From Bactrocera neohumeralis (lineage: Eukaryota; Arthropoda; Insecta; Diptera; Tephritidae): 64,000 nucleotides of DNA. Made by a program: the position numbers and the translations under genes. The stretch spans positions 1-64,000 of the forward strand of contig NW_026089735.1 in NCBI RefSeq assembly GCF_024586455.1. The letters are read 5' to 3'. A model generated the notes under the pieces. It saw nothing but the letters and a program-made list of their open reading frames with translations, searched no databases and was not told the origin of the DNA. Below, in pieces: positions 20,352 through 30,171 of the stretch (position 1 is the first letter of the stretch; every line of letters begins with the position of its first letter).

Positions 20352-21017
20352 TTAGGGGAATATGTATATGATTATGTCGTCGACATAAACATGGCAGAAT
20401 TTACCAGTAACTTCGCGTAGCACATCATCGATAGTCCTTTGGAATATACTGGGTGCGTTCCTCAGACCAAAAGGTAGCCGACAAAATTCGTATTTCCCGT
20501 TATTAATACTGAAGGCGGTTTTTTCCCTGTCCTGTTCGCTCATTACAATTTGATGGAATCCGGATTTTAGGTCTAAAGTTTTAAACCATTTTGAACTTCA
20601 GACGTATCCGGGATTGGGTATCGATCAGGAATAGTTTTTTCATTGATCTTTCTAAAATCAATTACCATACGTAAATTAGTCTTTCCATTTTCATCAGCGC
20701 CTTTTTTTATAAACGACGTGCACAGGAGAATTGTAAGATGAACAAGATTCTTGGATGATACCATCTTTAAGAAGCGATTTTATCTCATTGTTAATAAATG
20801 GAGCTACTGATATCGGGTATGGATAGCTTTTGGTGTAAATTGGATCTCCTGTAGTTGTACGGATACGGGCCTGAACTCTAGTATTATACGGCAAAGCTCT
20901 ATCTGGATCAGCAAAGGCATTAAAATTGTTATTTATCTTACGGAACTGTGGCTGATATTTTACTGGTACTGAGTCTTCTTCTATAGTTATTAGATTTACG
21001 GTGTCACATGAAAACAT
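20352..21017 (-). pseudogene. Gypsy-like reverse transcriptase
   Basis: Starts with the pre-RT linker (RTTTGDPIYTKSYPYPIS) and runs VHVVYKK, GKTNLRMVIDFRKINEKTI, DRYPIPD, a shift at about 20570, then REKTAFSINNGKYE, LPFGLRNAPSIFQR and HVYVDDIIIY near 20370. Fingers and palm with the YVDD box are thus present but spread over three frames. Confidence 0.85.
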
Positions 21018-21019
21018 GT

Positions 21020-21370
21020 CACATGTAATTTAACTTTACCATTTCGATAAAATAAATACCCTCTAACAGTGTCAGTTTTCACATCGATTTGTTTTAAAAA
21101 AAATCGTACTCAATAATACCGTCAAACGTTCTTAAGCTTGGTAGCAAGTAAAACGTTGAGGTATTTTCTAAAATGTTTATTTGGCATTTTTTATTAATGA
21201 CATTTTCACCATTTATCGATTTTAGTTTAAAACTATTTTCTAATTCCTTAATACCTTGAATACTCGTAAATGGTAATGACTTAATATAATTTTTTGATGT
21301 ACCTGTGCCAATAAGAATGCGATGCTCCTGACCGTTCTTGCTCTTTTTTGTAATAAACGGCAGGAGCGAT
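21020..21370 (-). pseudogene. Gypsy-like protease remnant, active-site Asp lost
   Basis: The reading EHRILIGTGTSKNYIK places the retropepsin Asp-Thr-Gly motif at about 21301-21309, but the Asp codon is Gly (minus-strand GGC at 21309-21307). Downstream text (SINGENVINKKCQINIL, FYLLPSLRTFDGIIEYDF) fits the rest of the domain. Without the Asp the protease cannot work, independent of the other breaks. Confidence 0.65.
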
Positions 21371-21376
21371 TTTAGT

Positions 21377-22380
21377 TTAAATAATTGATTTCATCTTCAC
21401 TTTCCGAAATCGCGACATTAACTTCATCATAATTATAGTGAGCTTCTTCATTTTGATTACAATTATCATCAATGCATTGGTGTTCATATTCATTCGAAGA
21501 TGATGCTTCTTCTGGCATAAAATTAACTTTCTGTGTCTTATGAAAGGCGAACGATCAGATAGTAATCGATTATTACTACGTTTAAATGTCACTGGCGGAT
21601 TAGGATTTGGATTCTGTGATACTAAATTATATTTAGGGGTAAACACCTTTTGCGGTAAAAAGGAACTTCGCGAATTATTACGTTCTGTAAAAGCTTGAAC
21701 CATTACCAATTTCCATTGGGACAGGTTTATCTAAATTCTGGTTGTTCGTCTCTGTCGACTGACATTGGTGTAAAAATGGCCTTGATGGGTAATGCTTATT
21801 TAAGTCACCTAATGCAAATGCTTCTGTGAATTCATAACGCATATGACTAGTTTGAAGCTCTTGCGCAACTGCCAATCCTGATGGAAGGTGATTTGGTCTA
21901 GCGGAAAATAAGACATCACATAACGGTCTTCGAAGGCCAGATATGAAGAAACATAAAGCATTCTATCTAGCCCGTTCGTTGAAAGTAGCTAGGAGCTCGC
22001 TTATTAATAATCAAAGATAACGTTTTGTCTATTCTATTGTAGTAATCAGTGAGAGACGAATTATCCTGCCTTAAAACGCCCAACTCATTCTCTAATACAT
22101 ATAACGGTCTTTTATCTGAATAAGTCTGGTCAAACCTGGCGATTATTGCTTTAAAATTTAGATCAGTATTGAACGATGCAAGAGTGGTGTTAGCAGATTC
22201 GATAATTTTATTTCTAAATATTCCCATAGCAATAAAATACCTCTCTGAGCCCTCTTTGCAGTAATTCATAGCGAATTGCGTAGCACTTCGCCAACCTGGG
22301 TAAGAAGCGGAATCACCTTTGAATTCAGGTAAAGATTTAATCAAGTCTAAACTTCCATTATCTCCTTTGGTAAGACTGAA
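21377..22380 (-). pseudogene. Gypsy-like Gag remnant
   Basis: 22344-21967 gives MIKSLPEFKGDSASYPGWRS, NKIIESANTTL, FNTDLNFKAIIARFDQTYSD and LGVLRQDNSSLTDYYNRID, typical of gypsy Gag, with the frame open slightly upstream (FSLTKGDNGSLDL). It continues after shifts at 21875-21678 (QTSHMRYEFTEAFALGDL) and 21709-21377, a Lys/Asn-rich tail without zinc knuckles, as in gypsy-type Gag. Confidence 0.75.
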
Positions 22381-22876
22381 TTTACTTTAAAAAGATATTG
22401 GTACTTCTTATTATCAAAAAGATCTTAATTGAAAATTATAATTCACAAATTTTTTGTCGGCGAGAATAGAACACAAAGATAATTTTCCTTAAAGCAAGCT
22501 TAGAAACTTCTACTTGGAATGTCAGAAAGAAAAAAAGTTATTCATACAAATGTATGGAAAAACACAATAATTTATTTTATTTCAATATCTCGCACTTTAG
22601 AAAACGTTTAATGTTTATTTATAAGCCAAAAAGAGTAAATATTTTCTGTCACCAATTTTTACAGAAAATGTAGCAAATTTTTAACTTTAAATTCCGACAA
22701 TTTAAGCTATGAACACGTGTTTTTTCGAAATATTTTCAAACTTTTTCACAGTTTAATTATCAATTATAATTTCATATTTTACTTACATACGTCCACTTTA
22801 TATGTATTTTAAAAAATCACTTACAGTTTTTCGTTATCCTATATTAGATATCTGCATTGAGTTGGACAGCTTAAAA

Positions 22877-23000
22877 AGATTATATGATCCTCCGGGTAGT
22901 ACAGTTAATCAGGATTTTATGGTCCTTTTCGGTAATACAGCTTCAGGATTCTATGGTCCTTTTTGGTAGAGCGACTTCTCAGGATACTATGCTCCTTTGG
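22877..23000 (-). repeat. Four tandem 34-36-bp repeats in the gypsy-like leader
   Basis: Units begin at about 22877, 22911, 22945 and 22981, each with GGATT..TATGGTCCTTTT and GGTA..ACAG/GACTTC. They lie directly inside the primer-binding site, in the leader. In Drosophila gypsy the same place holds the Su(Hw)-binding insulator array; no TGCATA-type insulator core is visible here, so this is a positional analogy only. Confidence 0.6.
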
Positions 23001-23014
23001 TTTTTTTACTTGCT

Positions 23015-23029
23015 GTGAGTTGGGCGCCA
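23015..23029 (-). other. Primer-binding site of the gypsy-like element, tRNA-Lys type
   Basis: Minus strand TGGCGCCCAACTCAC immediately after the 5' LTR end. Gypsy-type elements use tRNA-Lys. Confidence 0.7.
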
Positions 23030-23474
23030 ATTATATTTTCGTGTTTTCACTCGGATTTATTATTTAATTAATATTTATAAAGATAGATGAATATAACTTT
23101 TAAATTTTATGAGGATTCAACTGCTCTTGCTGATGGCCACTTTTATAATGATCGATCCAATGATTTTGCATTTGCTCATATCCTTCTGACACTTTCATGA
23201 TCCAACAACTAGCGTCAGTATTTTTCCACATTATTAAGTAGTACCGTTATGCATTTAATGTGCTGGATTTCCAGGAATGTGAACGTCATCATCACTATTT
23301 ACTTTGTGGTTGATGCAAGGTTGCTTCGCTTGACAGCAAAGCCTAAAAATTCTTACGTTATTCCAGGAATAAGAAAATGGAGAACAAAATAGATCAGTCC
23401 AAAGCAATTTTTAACATAACCCAGCATACGAAAATGGGTAGCAAAATCAATCATCCAAAGATGATACCTTAACT
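23030..23474 (-). repeat. Gypsy-like 5' LTR
   Basis: Partner of 16787-17242. Flanked outside by TATA at 23475-23478. Differences include a 5-base insertion (TTAAGTAGTACC against TTAGTACC) and scattered substitutions. Confidence 0.9.
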
Positions 23475-23488
23475 TATATAAAATTCGG

Positions 23489-23850
23489 CACGATTCCGAT
23501 TACTTTGGCGGAGAGGTAAAAAAACCGAATTTCCGTATAAATGTAGTATGTACGGATAGGGCAGCTTCTCAAGAGGAGGAATATCCAAAAATAATATACA
23601 AATAACTAGATAACTAGAAATAAGCTCACATTTCACAGTTATTTTGTAATTTTTCAGCTAAATTTAGTAATTTAAAAATCACTTATCAAATTTATGGCTG
23701 AAAAGTTTAGGGTGTTTATATTTACGAGGAAAACCAGCTTTGCCACACCTTAAAAACCAAAAGTGAAGGATTTTTCAGCGTTTCAGTGTTTTCTGTGTTT
23801 GTACTTTCGAGCGTATCTTTTTTAACTATAAAAAAAACTATAAATACGAT
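23489..23850 (+). repeat. Foldback-family X arm, left
   Basis: Outer end CACGATTCCGATTACTTTGG, then the GTATGTACGGATAGGG..GCTTCTC and GAGGAGGAATATCCAAAAATAAT blocks. Inverted partner at 25260-25764 and again at 35930-36401. Length about 360 bases before it leaves the shared sequence. Confidence 0.8.
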
Positions 23851-23989
23851 TTTTCAACATAAATTGAATATGTGAACACTTTTCTATATACATTCATATA
23901 TGTATGTATGTATATATGAATAATATGTGGTTTATATTTAATAAACACAGATAAGTAAAATTGTGTGATAATAGTATATATACGATTGT

Positions 23990-24092
23990 AATACTCCTTT
24001 CTGCGTTGGTGGCCTTCGACCGCGCTTTCAAAAAATAACCCCGGTCTAGCGAAAACCCGGGGTGACTGAAGTACTTTCGCGTAGTACAATTT
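23990..24092 (-). repeat. Single minisatellite unit (m), reverse orientation
   Basis: CTCCTTTCTGCGTTGGTGGCC ... GGGGTGACTGAAGTACTTTC, one diverged copy of the 93-bp unit tandemly repeated at 35241-35928. It sits between the X and X' arms. Confidence 0.8.
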
Positions 24093-24689
24093 TTCGCACA
24101 ATTCCGATTTCTTTGGCGCCGCGATTTGAAGGTACCGTTGGAAAGAGGAAGTCCAAACGCTCCAAGAGGAACGCAAACGCTTAGTTTAGGAGATATTCGA
24201 CCTTAAAGTTCAAAAATTCGCAAAATTCGAACATTTCAAGAAGCTATTAGTAGTAGCGTAGTGAAAACACACTTTATTCACATTTTTCTCTTCAAATTAA
24301 TTAAATTACACTATAATCTTTTAAATAAATCCACATTTTACACTTTTAGCAGGTTTTTTATATAAAAAATCTTTATTTCAAAAATTACATTTTACACTCT
24401 TTTGAACCTCATTTGTTTACCAAAAATTACGAAGAAATGGAGCGCTGCCATGTGATGACAAGGCAATTCGCTGAAATTCCTCTTTTTCGCAAAAATTCGT
24501 CTATTCATGCATATGGATATTTTCTTTTTTAAATTTATTAAGCAAATAAGTAATATTATATACATGTATTACTAATATTATATAACAATATTATATATAC
24601 ATACATATGTATAAGTAATATTATATATATATGTAATATATATATAATGTTATGTAATAAAGTGTAAGGTTACAGTACAGTACGAAAAC

Positions 24690-25205
24690 TCAAATTTTGT
24701 TTCAATATGAGTGCATGATAACCGTAAAATATAACCACTTTATATCCAAGACTCATGTTTTAAATATAATAATATATATATCGTCACCTAACATACAAAC
24801 CAATGTATCATAAAAAATAAATTGAAATCGCTGACAGATATAATAACCAAAATGTATAAATTTTATAACGAAAACTTAAATTTAGTTTGAATATTGGATA
24901 TAAAGTGGTTATATTTTACGGTTATCATGCACTCATAATGAAACAAAATTTCAGTTTTGGATATAAAGTAGTTATACATATTTTTTGGTTATTATGCACT
25001 CAAACTCATATTTTAAATATAATATATATCGTCACCTAATATACAAACCAATGTATCATAAAAAATAAATGGAAATCGCTGACAGAAATAATCATCAAAA
25101 TTTACAAATTTTATAACGAAAACTTAAATTTTGTTTAAATATGAGTGCATAATAACCAAAGAATATAACCACTTTCACCACTTTATAACCAAAAGTCAAT
25201 ATATT
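24690..25205 (+). repeat. Y repeats, two tandem copies
   Basis: GTCACCTAA.ATACAAACCAA, then ATCATAAAAAATAAAT.GAAATCGCTGACAGA and TTTTATAACGAAAACTTAAATTT occur twice about 250 bases apart, with TATAACCACTTTATATCC-type words between. Further copies: 25965-26150 (inverted), 34115-34488 and 35062-35225. Confidence 0.75.
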
Positions 25206-25222
25206 TTTTTATTTTATATTTA

Positions 25223-25764
25223 CGCAGAAAGGAGTACTTCATGAAAGTACTTCAGTCACATAAATTACGTATTACACATATACATATGTAGAAAGTATTT
25301 TTTTATAGTTAATATAGAAAAAAGAATCACGCGATAAAACAAACAAAGAAAAATTGTTAAAAATCCTACATATTTACTGTTTAAGATGTGGCAAGGCTCG
25401 TTTTCCTCATAATTGTAAGCAATCTAACCTTTTCAACGATAAGTGTGCCAAGTGATTTTTAAATTAATAAATTTAGGTAAAATATAGCAAAATAAAAGTG
25501 AAATGTAAGCTTATTTCAAAGCTTAGAGTGTGTATATAAATATACAAAGTAAAAAATGAGAAAAAATTTTGTGAAACATAGAGAAATAACATGTTTCCTT
25601 AGTGCAAATTTTTGAACTTTTAATCGTGAATATTTTAAGAAATATTAGCCATTTTTACATTATTTTTGGATATTCCTCCTCTGCAGAAGCTCCCCTATCC
25701 GTACATACACCATTTATACGGAAATTCGGTTTTTTACCCCTCCGCCAAAGTAATCGGAATCGTG
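25223..25764 (-). repeat. Partial minisatellite unit and X arm, right
   Basis: A 33-base piece of the 93-bp unit (GCAGAAAGGAGTACTTCATG) leads into the X arm in reverse orientation, ending CGGAATCGTG at 25764. The order Y, m, X arm is the same as at 35062-36401. Confidence 0.75.
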
Positions 25765-25955
25765 CAGCGGCCTTCGGCCGCACTTTAAAAAAATAACCCT
25801 GGCCGAGCGAATACCCGGGGTGACCGAAGTACTTTCGCGTAGAACTCCTTTCGGCGTTGGCGGCCTTCGGCCGCGCTTTGAAAAAGTAACCCTGGCCGAG
25901 CGAATACCCGGGGTGACTGAATTACTTTCGCGTAGTACGCCTTTCTGCGTCGAAA
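25765..25955 (-). repeat. Two minisatellite units, reverse orientation
   Basis: Two copies of the 93-bp unit directly outside the X outer end, each with GGCGGCCTTCGGCCGC, CTGGCCGAGCGAATACCCGG and TGAAGTACTTTCGCG-type words. Followed by an inverted Y repeat (25965-26150). Confidence 0.8.
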
Positions 25956-26771
25956 ATAAAAAAATATATTGAGTTTTCGTTATAAAATGGATAAATTTTA
26001 GTTATTATATCTGTCAGCGATTTCCATTTATTTTTGATGATACATTGTTTTGTATTTCAGGTGACGATATATATATTATTATATTTAAAATATGAGTTTT
26101 GGATATAAAATAATATTGACTCTTTCCATAATCAAATACTTGGTGTTGCATTCATATCTTACAATGTTTAATGTGGATAAATTTTCACGTTATTATATCT
26201 GATTCTTTTTTTTGATTTTCTAATGTATTTTGACAATTGTTTCACTCACTCTAATTTACTTATTTGTTTATTAAATTAAATAAAGAACATATCCATATGA
26301 ATGGATAAAGACATTTTTGGGAAAAAAGGAATTTGAATCCAAAAAAATTTTTCCTCTAGACTTTCTTCTCTTTGTATTTCCTTATTATCACATGGCAGCG
26401 CTCCATTTCGTCGTAATTTTTAGCACACACATGATGTTCACTACGAGTGTAAACTGGGCACGTAAAAAAAGTAAAAAAAAAACTGCTAAAAGTTTAAATG
26501 TGGATTTATTTAAAAGTTTGTAGTGTAATTTATTTAATTTAAAGTGAAAAATGTGAATAAAGTGTTTAATGTGGTGAAATAGATTCTTGAAATGTTCAAA
26601 TTTTGCGAATTTTTAAACCTTAAGGTGGAATATCTCGTAAACTAAGCGTATATATTTTTTAAACAGGAGGACTTTCTCTTTCCAACGGTACTTTCAAATC
26701 GCGGCGCCAAAGAAATCGGAATTGTGCCTAAAATTCTTTCCAACATTTTTTAAGCTACAATTGAATATGTG

Positions 26772-26875
26772 ACGTAGTCCTTTCAGCGTTGGCGGCCTTC
26801 GGGCGCGCTCTACAAAAATAACTCTGGTGGAGCCAACACCCGGGTTGACTGAAGTACTTTCGCGCAGTACTCCTT
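26772..26875 (-). repeat. Single minisatellite unit, reverse orientation
   Basis: CCTTTCAGCGTTGGCGGCC to GAAGTACTTTCGCGCAGTAC, one diverged unit just outside the X' right arm. Confidence 0.75.
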
Positions 26876-26972
26876 TCTTTGAACTTTTAAGTCGATTACT
26901 CGTACTCTAGTGTTTGCGGTACCTATAACCTTCGCTGACCAGATAAATTCATGCTTTAGACCAGTCGATTAG

Positions 26973-27180
26973 CCACCAAGTTCGTGTGATATCACACCCT
27001 TAGATTTTTTCCTGTTGGGATACGTAAAGTCTAAAGTCTATACGGACAATCCCGTTTTGATTTAGGTCTTGGAGCAAAACATAACGCCTGTCCTTCGCCA
27101 GTTGAAATGCTCAACCGAATGATCGGAAATTGAGACGTAGCCGAGGCCAATATTTGTTGGATAATTTAAAAAAAATAAAT
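26973..27180 (+). pseudogene. Mariner-like transposase C-terminal fragment
   Basis: From 26973 the frame reads PPSSCDITPLDFFLLGYVKS and then KVYTDNPVLI before a stop, with VLEQNIT after it. This matches the C-terminal DDE region (the block with the third acidic residue) of the same transposase type as 62018-62536. No termini are visible. Confidence 0.6.
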
Positions 27181-27570
27181 GCCACAGAATGTTCCTTTAA
27201 ATGATTATACACATTTGAAGTTTTTGTGTTTTTCTTTGAAAAAAAAAAGTAGAGAAGATCGAAAGGGATTACCCTCTACTTCCACCCCTCTGAAGGTCCC
27301 TATCAGCCACGAAAACGCTTGAAGCGGTGCTAAAAAAGTAGGGGCACATGAGGGACGAATTTAGTAGGCCATTCTCCTTCAATAATTGAGTCAAATAACA
27401 CGTTCCGAAAAAACAAGCTAATACTATACTATTGAAAAATTTCGATTTAATATTTGTATATTTTCCTTATTTTTCAGATTACAATACATTGGTGCCAATT
27501 ATCTTAGGAGCAAATATTTCAATATTTATATATCGGTTAAGTTATAACTGGTTTTTAACAGATTAGTTTT
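27181..27570. other. JMJD4 3' flank, nothing recognised
   Basis: Contains a poly-A stretch and a CCCTCTACTTCCACCCCTCT block around 27270-27300. It should carry the 3' UTR of the minus-strand JmjC gene near 27420-27570. Confidence 0.35.
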
Positions 27571-28855
27571 TCATAAATAAGGTATATTCTTGTTTATTTG
27601 ACTAGTATTAATACGATTGATAAATTTTATACATTTGTTGTACAATCTGGAACAACTGTATACAAATTTATCCTGAATCATAGTTTTTAGTACAGTATCG
27701 ATATTTTTTAAATCATAGTATATATGAAAGTCATTGATATAAAAAATATGACTTGAAGGACACTGAATATTTTTAATATTTGAGTTTCCCTGCTTTTTCA
27801 ACAGAAATAACCGTCTTTTGGCGATAAAACACAGTATTTCCAGAAATTCGGCAATATTTAAGCCAAAGTCTAGGTGCAAAATTTGCTGACATTGTTCATT
27901 AAAATTATGACTTCTTCTGAAATCATTGATCTCAATCACAACTTTCCTCAAATTAGACGAAATATTATTCCATATATATTTTAAATTGGCAGCGTTAAAC
28001 CAGTTATGATTCACCGATATAGTGTCAGTAATATTAGATACTTGATGATACCACCCACTTGGGACAAATATGGCTTCGTTTTGTTGTTGATATACTACGA
28101 AATACTTTATATTTGATTTACGTAAAGTTTCCTCATTAATTTCATAAGGTAGTTTTTTATACTGATCCAATAATTTCAACTCCTCACCGGGAGGCAAGAG
28201 AATCCACTTTTTGCAACCGTATACATTTGCAGACCAACTGAATGATCCAAAAACATCTACATGAAAAGGAGTCCTGCTTGAAAAATAAAAAGGGAGCAAT
28301 TTTACGAGCTTTATTTTTTTGTACACAATTTTACCATGTATTTTTCGGTCCCATATAAACGAATCGATAATCATCTTGGTAATTCTCAGTTAAAAATTCA
28401 TTCAACCAATCCGAAAAAAAATGCTTAGGAACATTATAGAACTCGTAATTCCGAAGATATGCTTTTAAATGCCAATCTTTTAAATAAAGATATACAGAAG
28501 CTTCACCACTATTTCGACTTACAATAGATTTTTCCCATTTGTCAATATAATCGTAAAATGGTACTTCAATTGATACATTTTTATCTATACAATTTGTTAC
28601 AGGAACTAAACAGTCCTTTATTTTATCCTTAAGATAGGCAAAATTTATATTCATCTGTGCAGCATTTTTTCTTGATATCCACGTGTGACTGCATTCCCAA
28701 TCACTAGATATATTTGTTATAACTGCTGGCCAATTTTGGTTAAGAAATCCCCGATAAAAAGTATTATAAGATATCTCGTCTACACCAAATCTTATTATGT
28801 CATTTTTTAAATGTGTGTCTAATTTAATACAATTCTCTAAGTCTAAGCGAATCAT
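27571..28855 (-). CDS. JMJD4: JMJD4-type JmjC-domain oxygenase, two exons
   Basis: Exon 1 is 28855-28335 and exon 2 is 28273-27571, with a 61-bp intron (minus strand GTAAAA ... TTTCAAGCAG). Joining them splits a Trp codon and restores KNTW/TPFHVDV without a stop, giving 407 residues, close to the length of JMJD4 proteins. JmjC motifs: iron ligands in TPFHVDVFGSFSWSAN (His-x-Asp) and SVNHNWFN (second His), with KKWILLPPGEE and IFVPSGWYHQVSN between. JMJD4 is a 2-oxoglutarate and Fe(II) dependent oxygenase; the human enzyme hydroxylates a lysine of release factor eRF1. The start at 28855 begins MIRLDLENC, with stop codons upstream. It is the only intact gene in the window and is surrounded by transposons. 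Confidence 0.88.
28274..28334 (-). other. Intron of the JMJD4-type gene
   Basis: 61 bases, donor GTAAAA after ...ACATG, acceptor TTTTCAAGCAG before GACTCC. Fly-sized. Both exons code in one frame once it is removed. Confidence 0.85.
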
Positions 28856-29305
28856 ATTTATCTACCTAACTCGGTTGTTATACCGTGCTATATTCCCATA
28901 CGTTGCTATGCATCTCCATACGCAATATATGTATATAGCGGACAACTTCAGAAATTTATTGCCTCTTAGGTGCAATAATCTTGTTTGCCCATTTCCTATC
29001 ATGAACTAATCAATCGAATAACTAGAAATGTACGTTTCTCTTCCACAAACGTGTATTTTGAAACAAGATATCATATATTAGGGCATGACATGCGAACAAT
29101 TATATTAAACTGATTTGAATACATTTATTACTTTTTTTGCTAATATTTATGTTTTGAATATTTCTTTGCTAAATTGGAGTATCAGCAACATTAAAAATAC
29201 TTACCACTTGCATTTTATCTTCCCTGGCATCCCCAAAGCTATACATGTACATGTTGTCTTTTAAACATTTGTGTGGAAATGAAAACTGCTCTCTCAAGCC
29301 ACCAA
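28856..29305. other. Upstream region of JMJD4-type gene
   Basis: AT-rich and holds the gene's promoter by position. No TATA or initiator I would defend. No other gene seen. Confidence 0.4.
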
Positions 29306-30171
29306 CCCTGCAAGACGGAGGTAACAGATTGCACAAACACATTGAAACATTTTCAGCTGTTCACTAACACTGTTACATTTTCTGGAATTTCCAATTGAAT
29401 GGGAAAATACGTAAGTAAGATAGAGAAAAACTATCGACATTCTAAACATATTGTAATATTAACTTGCTAGAATAGGAGAGACGAATGCCCAATTTTTCAA
29501 GAAGAAGAAAACGAAAAGCGCAGTTTATTTTGGTTTTTACAGAGGTAAGTTCGTTATTTCATTATTTGATATTTTATAATTAATTTCTTATATACATTTA
29601 TACTATATATGTTATTAATTTCTTTTATATAGAGTAAACAAAAAAGATTAACAACGAGAAAAAGGTAAGCATTGTGAATTAAATGTCGTGTGTGTAATTA
29701 AAATTTTTAATATTACAGAAATCATTTGGAGCGTTTGGATGCGTATAACAAAGACGCACCATTCAATTAGCCGCATCACCGGTGACTTGGAGGACGAGCA
29801 TTACATGGAGCTCGCTATTAGTTTAAGTAAATATTTCTTTATTTTGATGTTATTATTAAATAAAGCGAAATAATAAAAAAACTGAATTTTATTTAAAAGA
29901 ATTGAATTTGCTAGAAGTAGCAAATGGATAACAGATAATCTTGTTACTGCTTGTTCTTGCTAACATGCTTATATGTTATAGGTAACAAACTGATAACGAA
30001 AATAATAACACTATATATAACAAATACTTTTTGTTAACCATAACACATAGGTAAGCAATGCGCTAACAAAAGAATTTGTTACCCGTAACATACTGTGAAG
30101 AGATTTGTAATGCAAAAGTGAACAATAACAAGCCGCTTACACGTTTGCTAACAGCTACCCGTCTTGCAGGG
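29306..30171. mobile_element. Segment bounded by 13-bp inverted repeats CCCTGCAAGACGG
   Basis: CCCTGCAAGACGG at 29306-29318 and its exact reverse complement at 30159-30171. Just inside, GGTAACAG on the left corresponds to GGTAGCTGTTA on the right, and TTGTTACC/GTAACA words recur near both ends. 866 bases. No clear target duplication. It may be a non-autonomous DNA transposon carrying the small spliced gene described next. Confidence 0.5.
29485..29770 (+). CDS. Possible three-exon micro-gene, 47 residues
   Basis: Exons 29485-29544, 29633-29664 and 29719-29770. Donors GAG-GTAAGT and AAG-GTAAGC and acceptors TATATAG and ATTACAG are good fly sites, and the joined frame runs from ATG to TAG. The product is basic: MPNFSRRRKRKAQFILVFTE, then SKQKRLTTRKR, then NHLERLDAYNKDAPFN. 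I recognise no family. Another reading is that these are the first exons of a decayed longer gene, since a different frame of exon 3 stays open to 29873 (ITGDLEDEHYMELAISL). Low certainty that it is translated. Confidence 0.3.

Larger units (their letters stand above)
16787..23474 (-). mobile_element. Gypsy/errantivirus-like LTR retrotransposon, env lacking
   Basis: Two LTRs (16787-17242 and 23030-23474, about 450 bases) bracket gag and pol in minus orientation, with TATA flanks on both sides (16783-16786, 23475-23478). Minus-strand LTRs begin AGTTAAGG. The primer site directly inside the right LTR reads TGGCGCCCAACTC, Lys type. The order is leader, gag, protease, RT, RNase H, integrase. Only about 350 bases separate the integrase end from the 3' LTR, so no env gene fits. 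A mariner at 18084-18800 splits integrase. LTRs differ at roughly one base in twenty, so this is not a recent copy. Confidence 0.9.
24097..26726. mobile_element. X' foldback element with about 480-bp inverted arms
   Basis: CACAATTCCGATTTCTTTGG at 24097 and its reverse complement ending at 26726 start long imperfect inverted repeats (about 24097-24560 and 26230-26726). Both contain the CGCGATTTGAAGGTACCGTT, AATAAATCCACATTT and AAATGGAGCGCTGCCATGTG blocks in mirrored order. Between them lie Y repeats, an X arm and minisatellite units. No coding sequence, which suits foldback or Galileo-like non-autonomous elements. No convincing target duplication. Confidence 0.7.

Noticed and set aside
16783..23478. 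Solo LTRs or two separate elements
   Set aside because: Same orientation, same TATA flanks, and a complete gag-pol order between them fit one element.
29019..29045. Possible tRNA or snRNA genes in the JMJD4 upstream region and elsewhere
   Set aside because: I looked for A/B box or anticodon-arm patterns and saw none outside the primer-binding sites.
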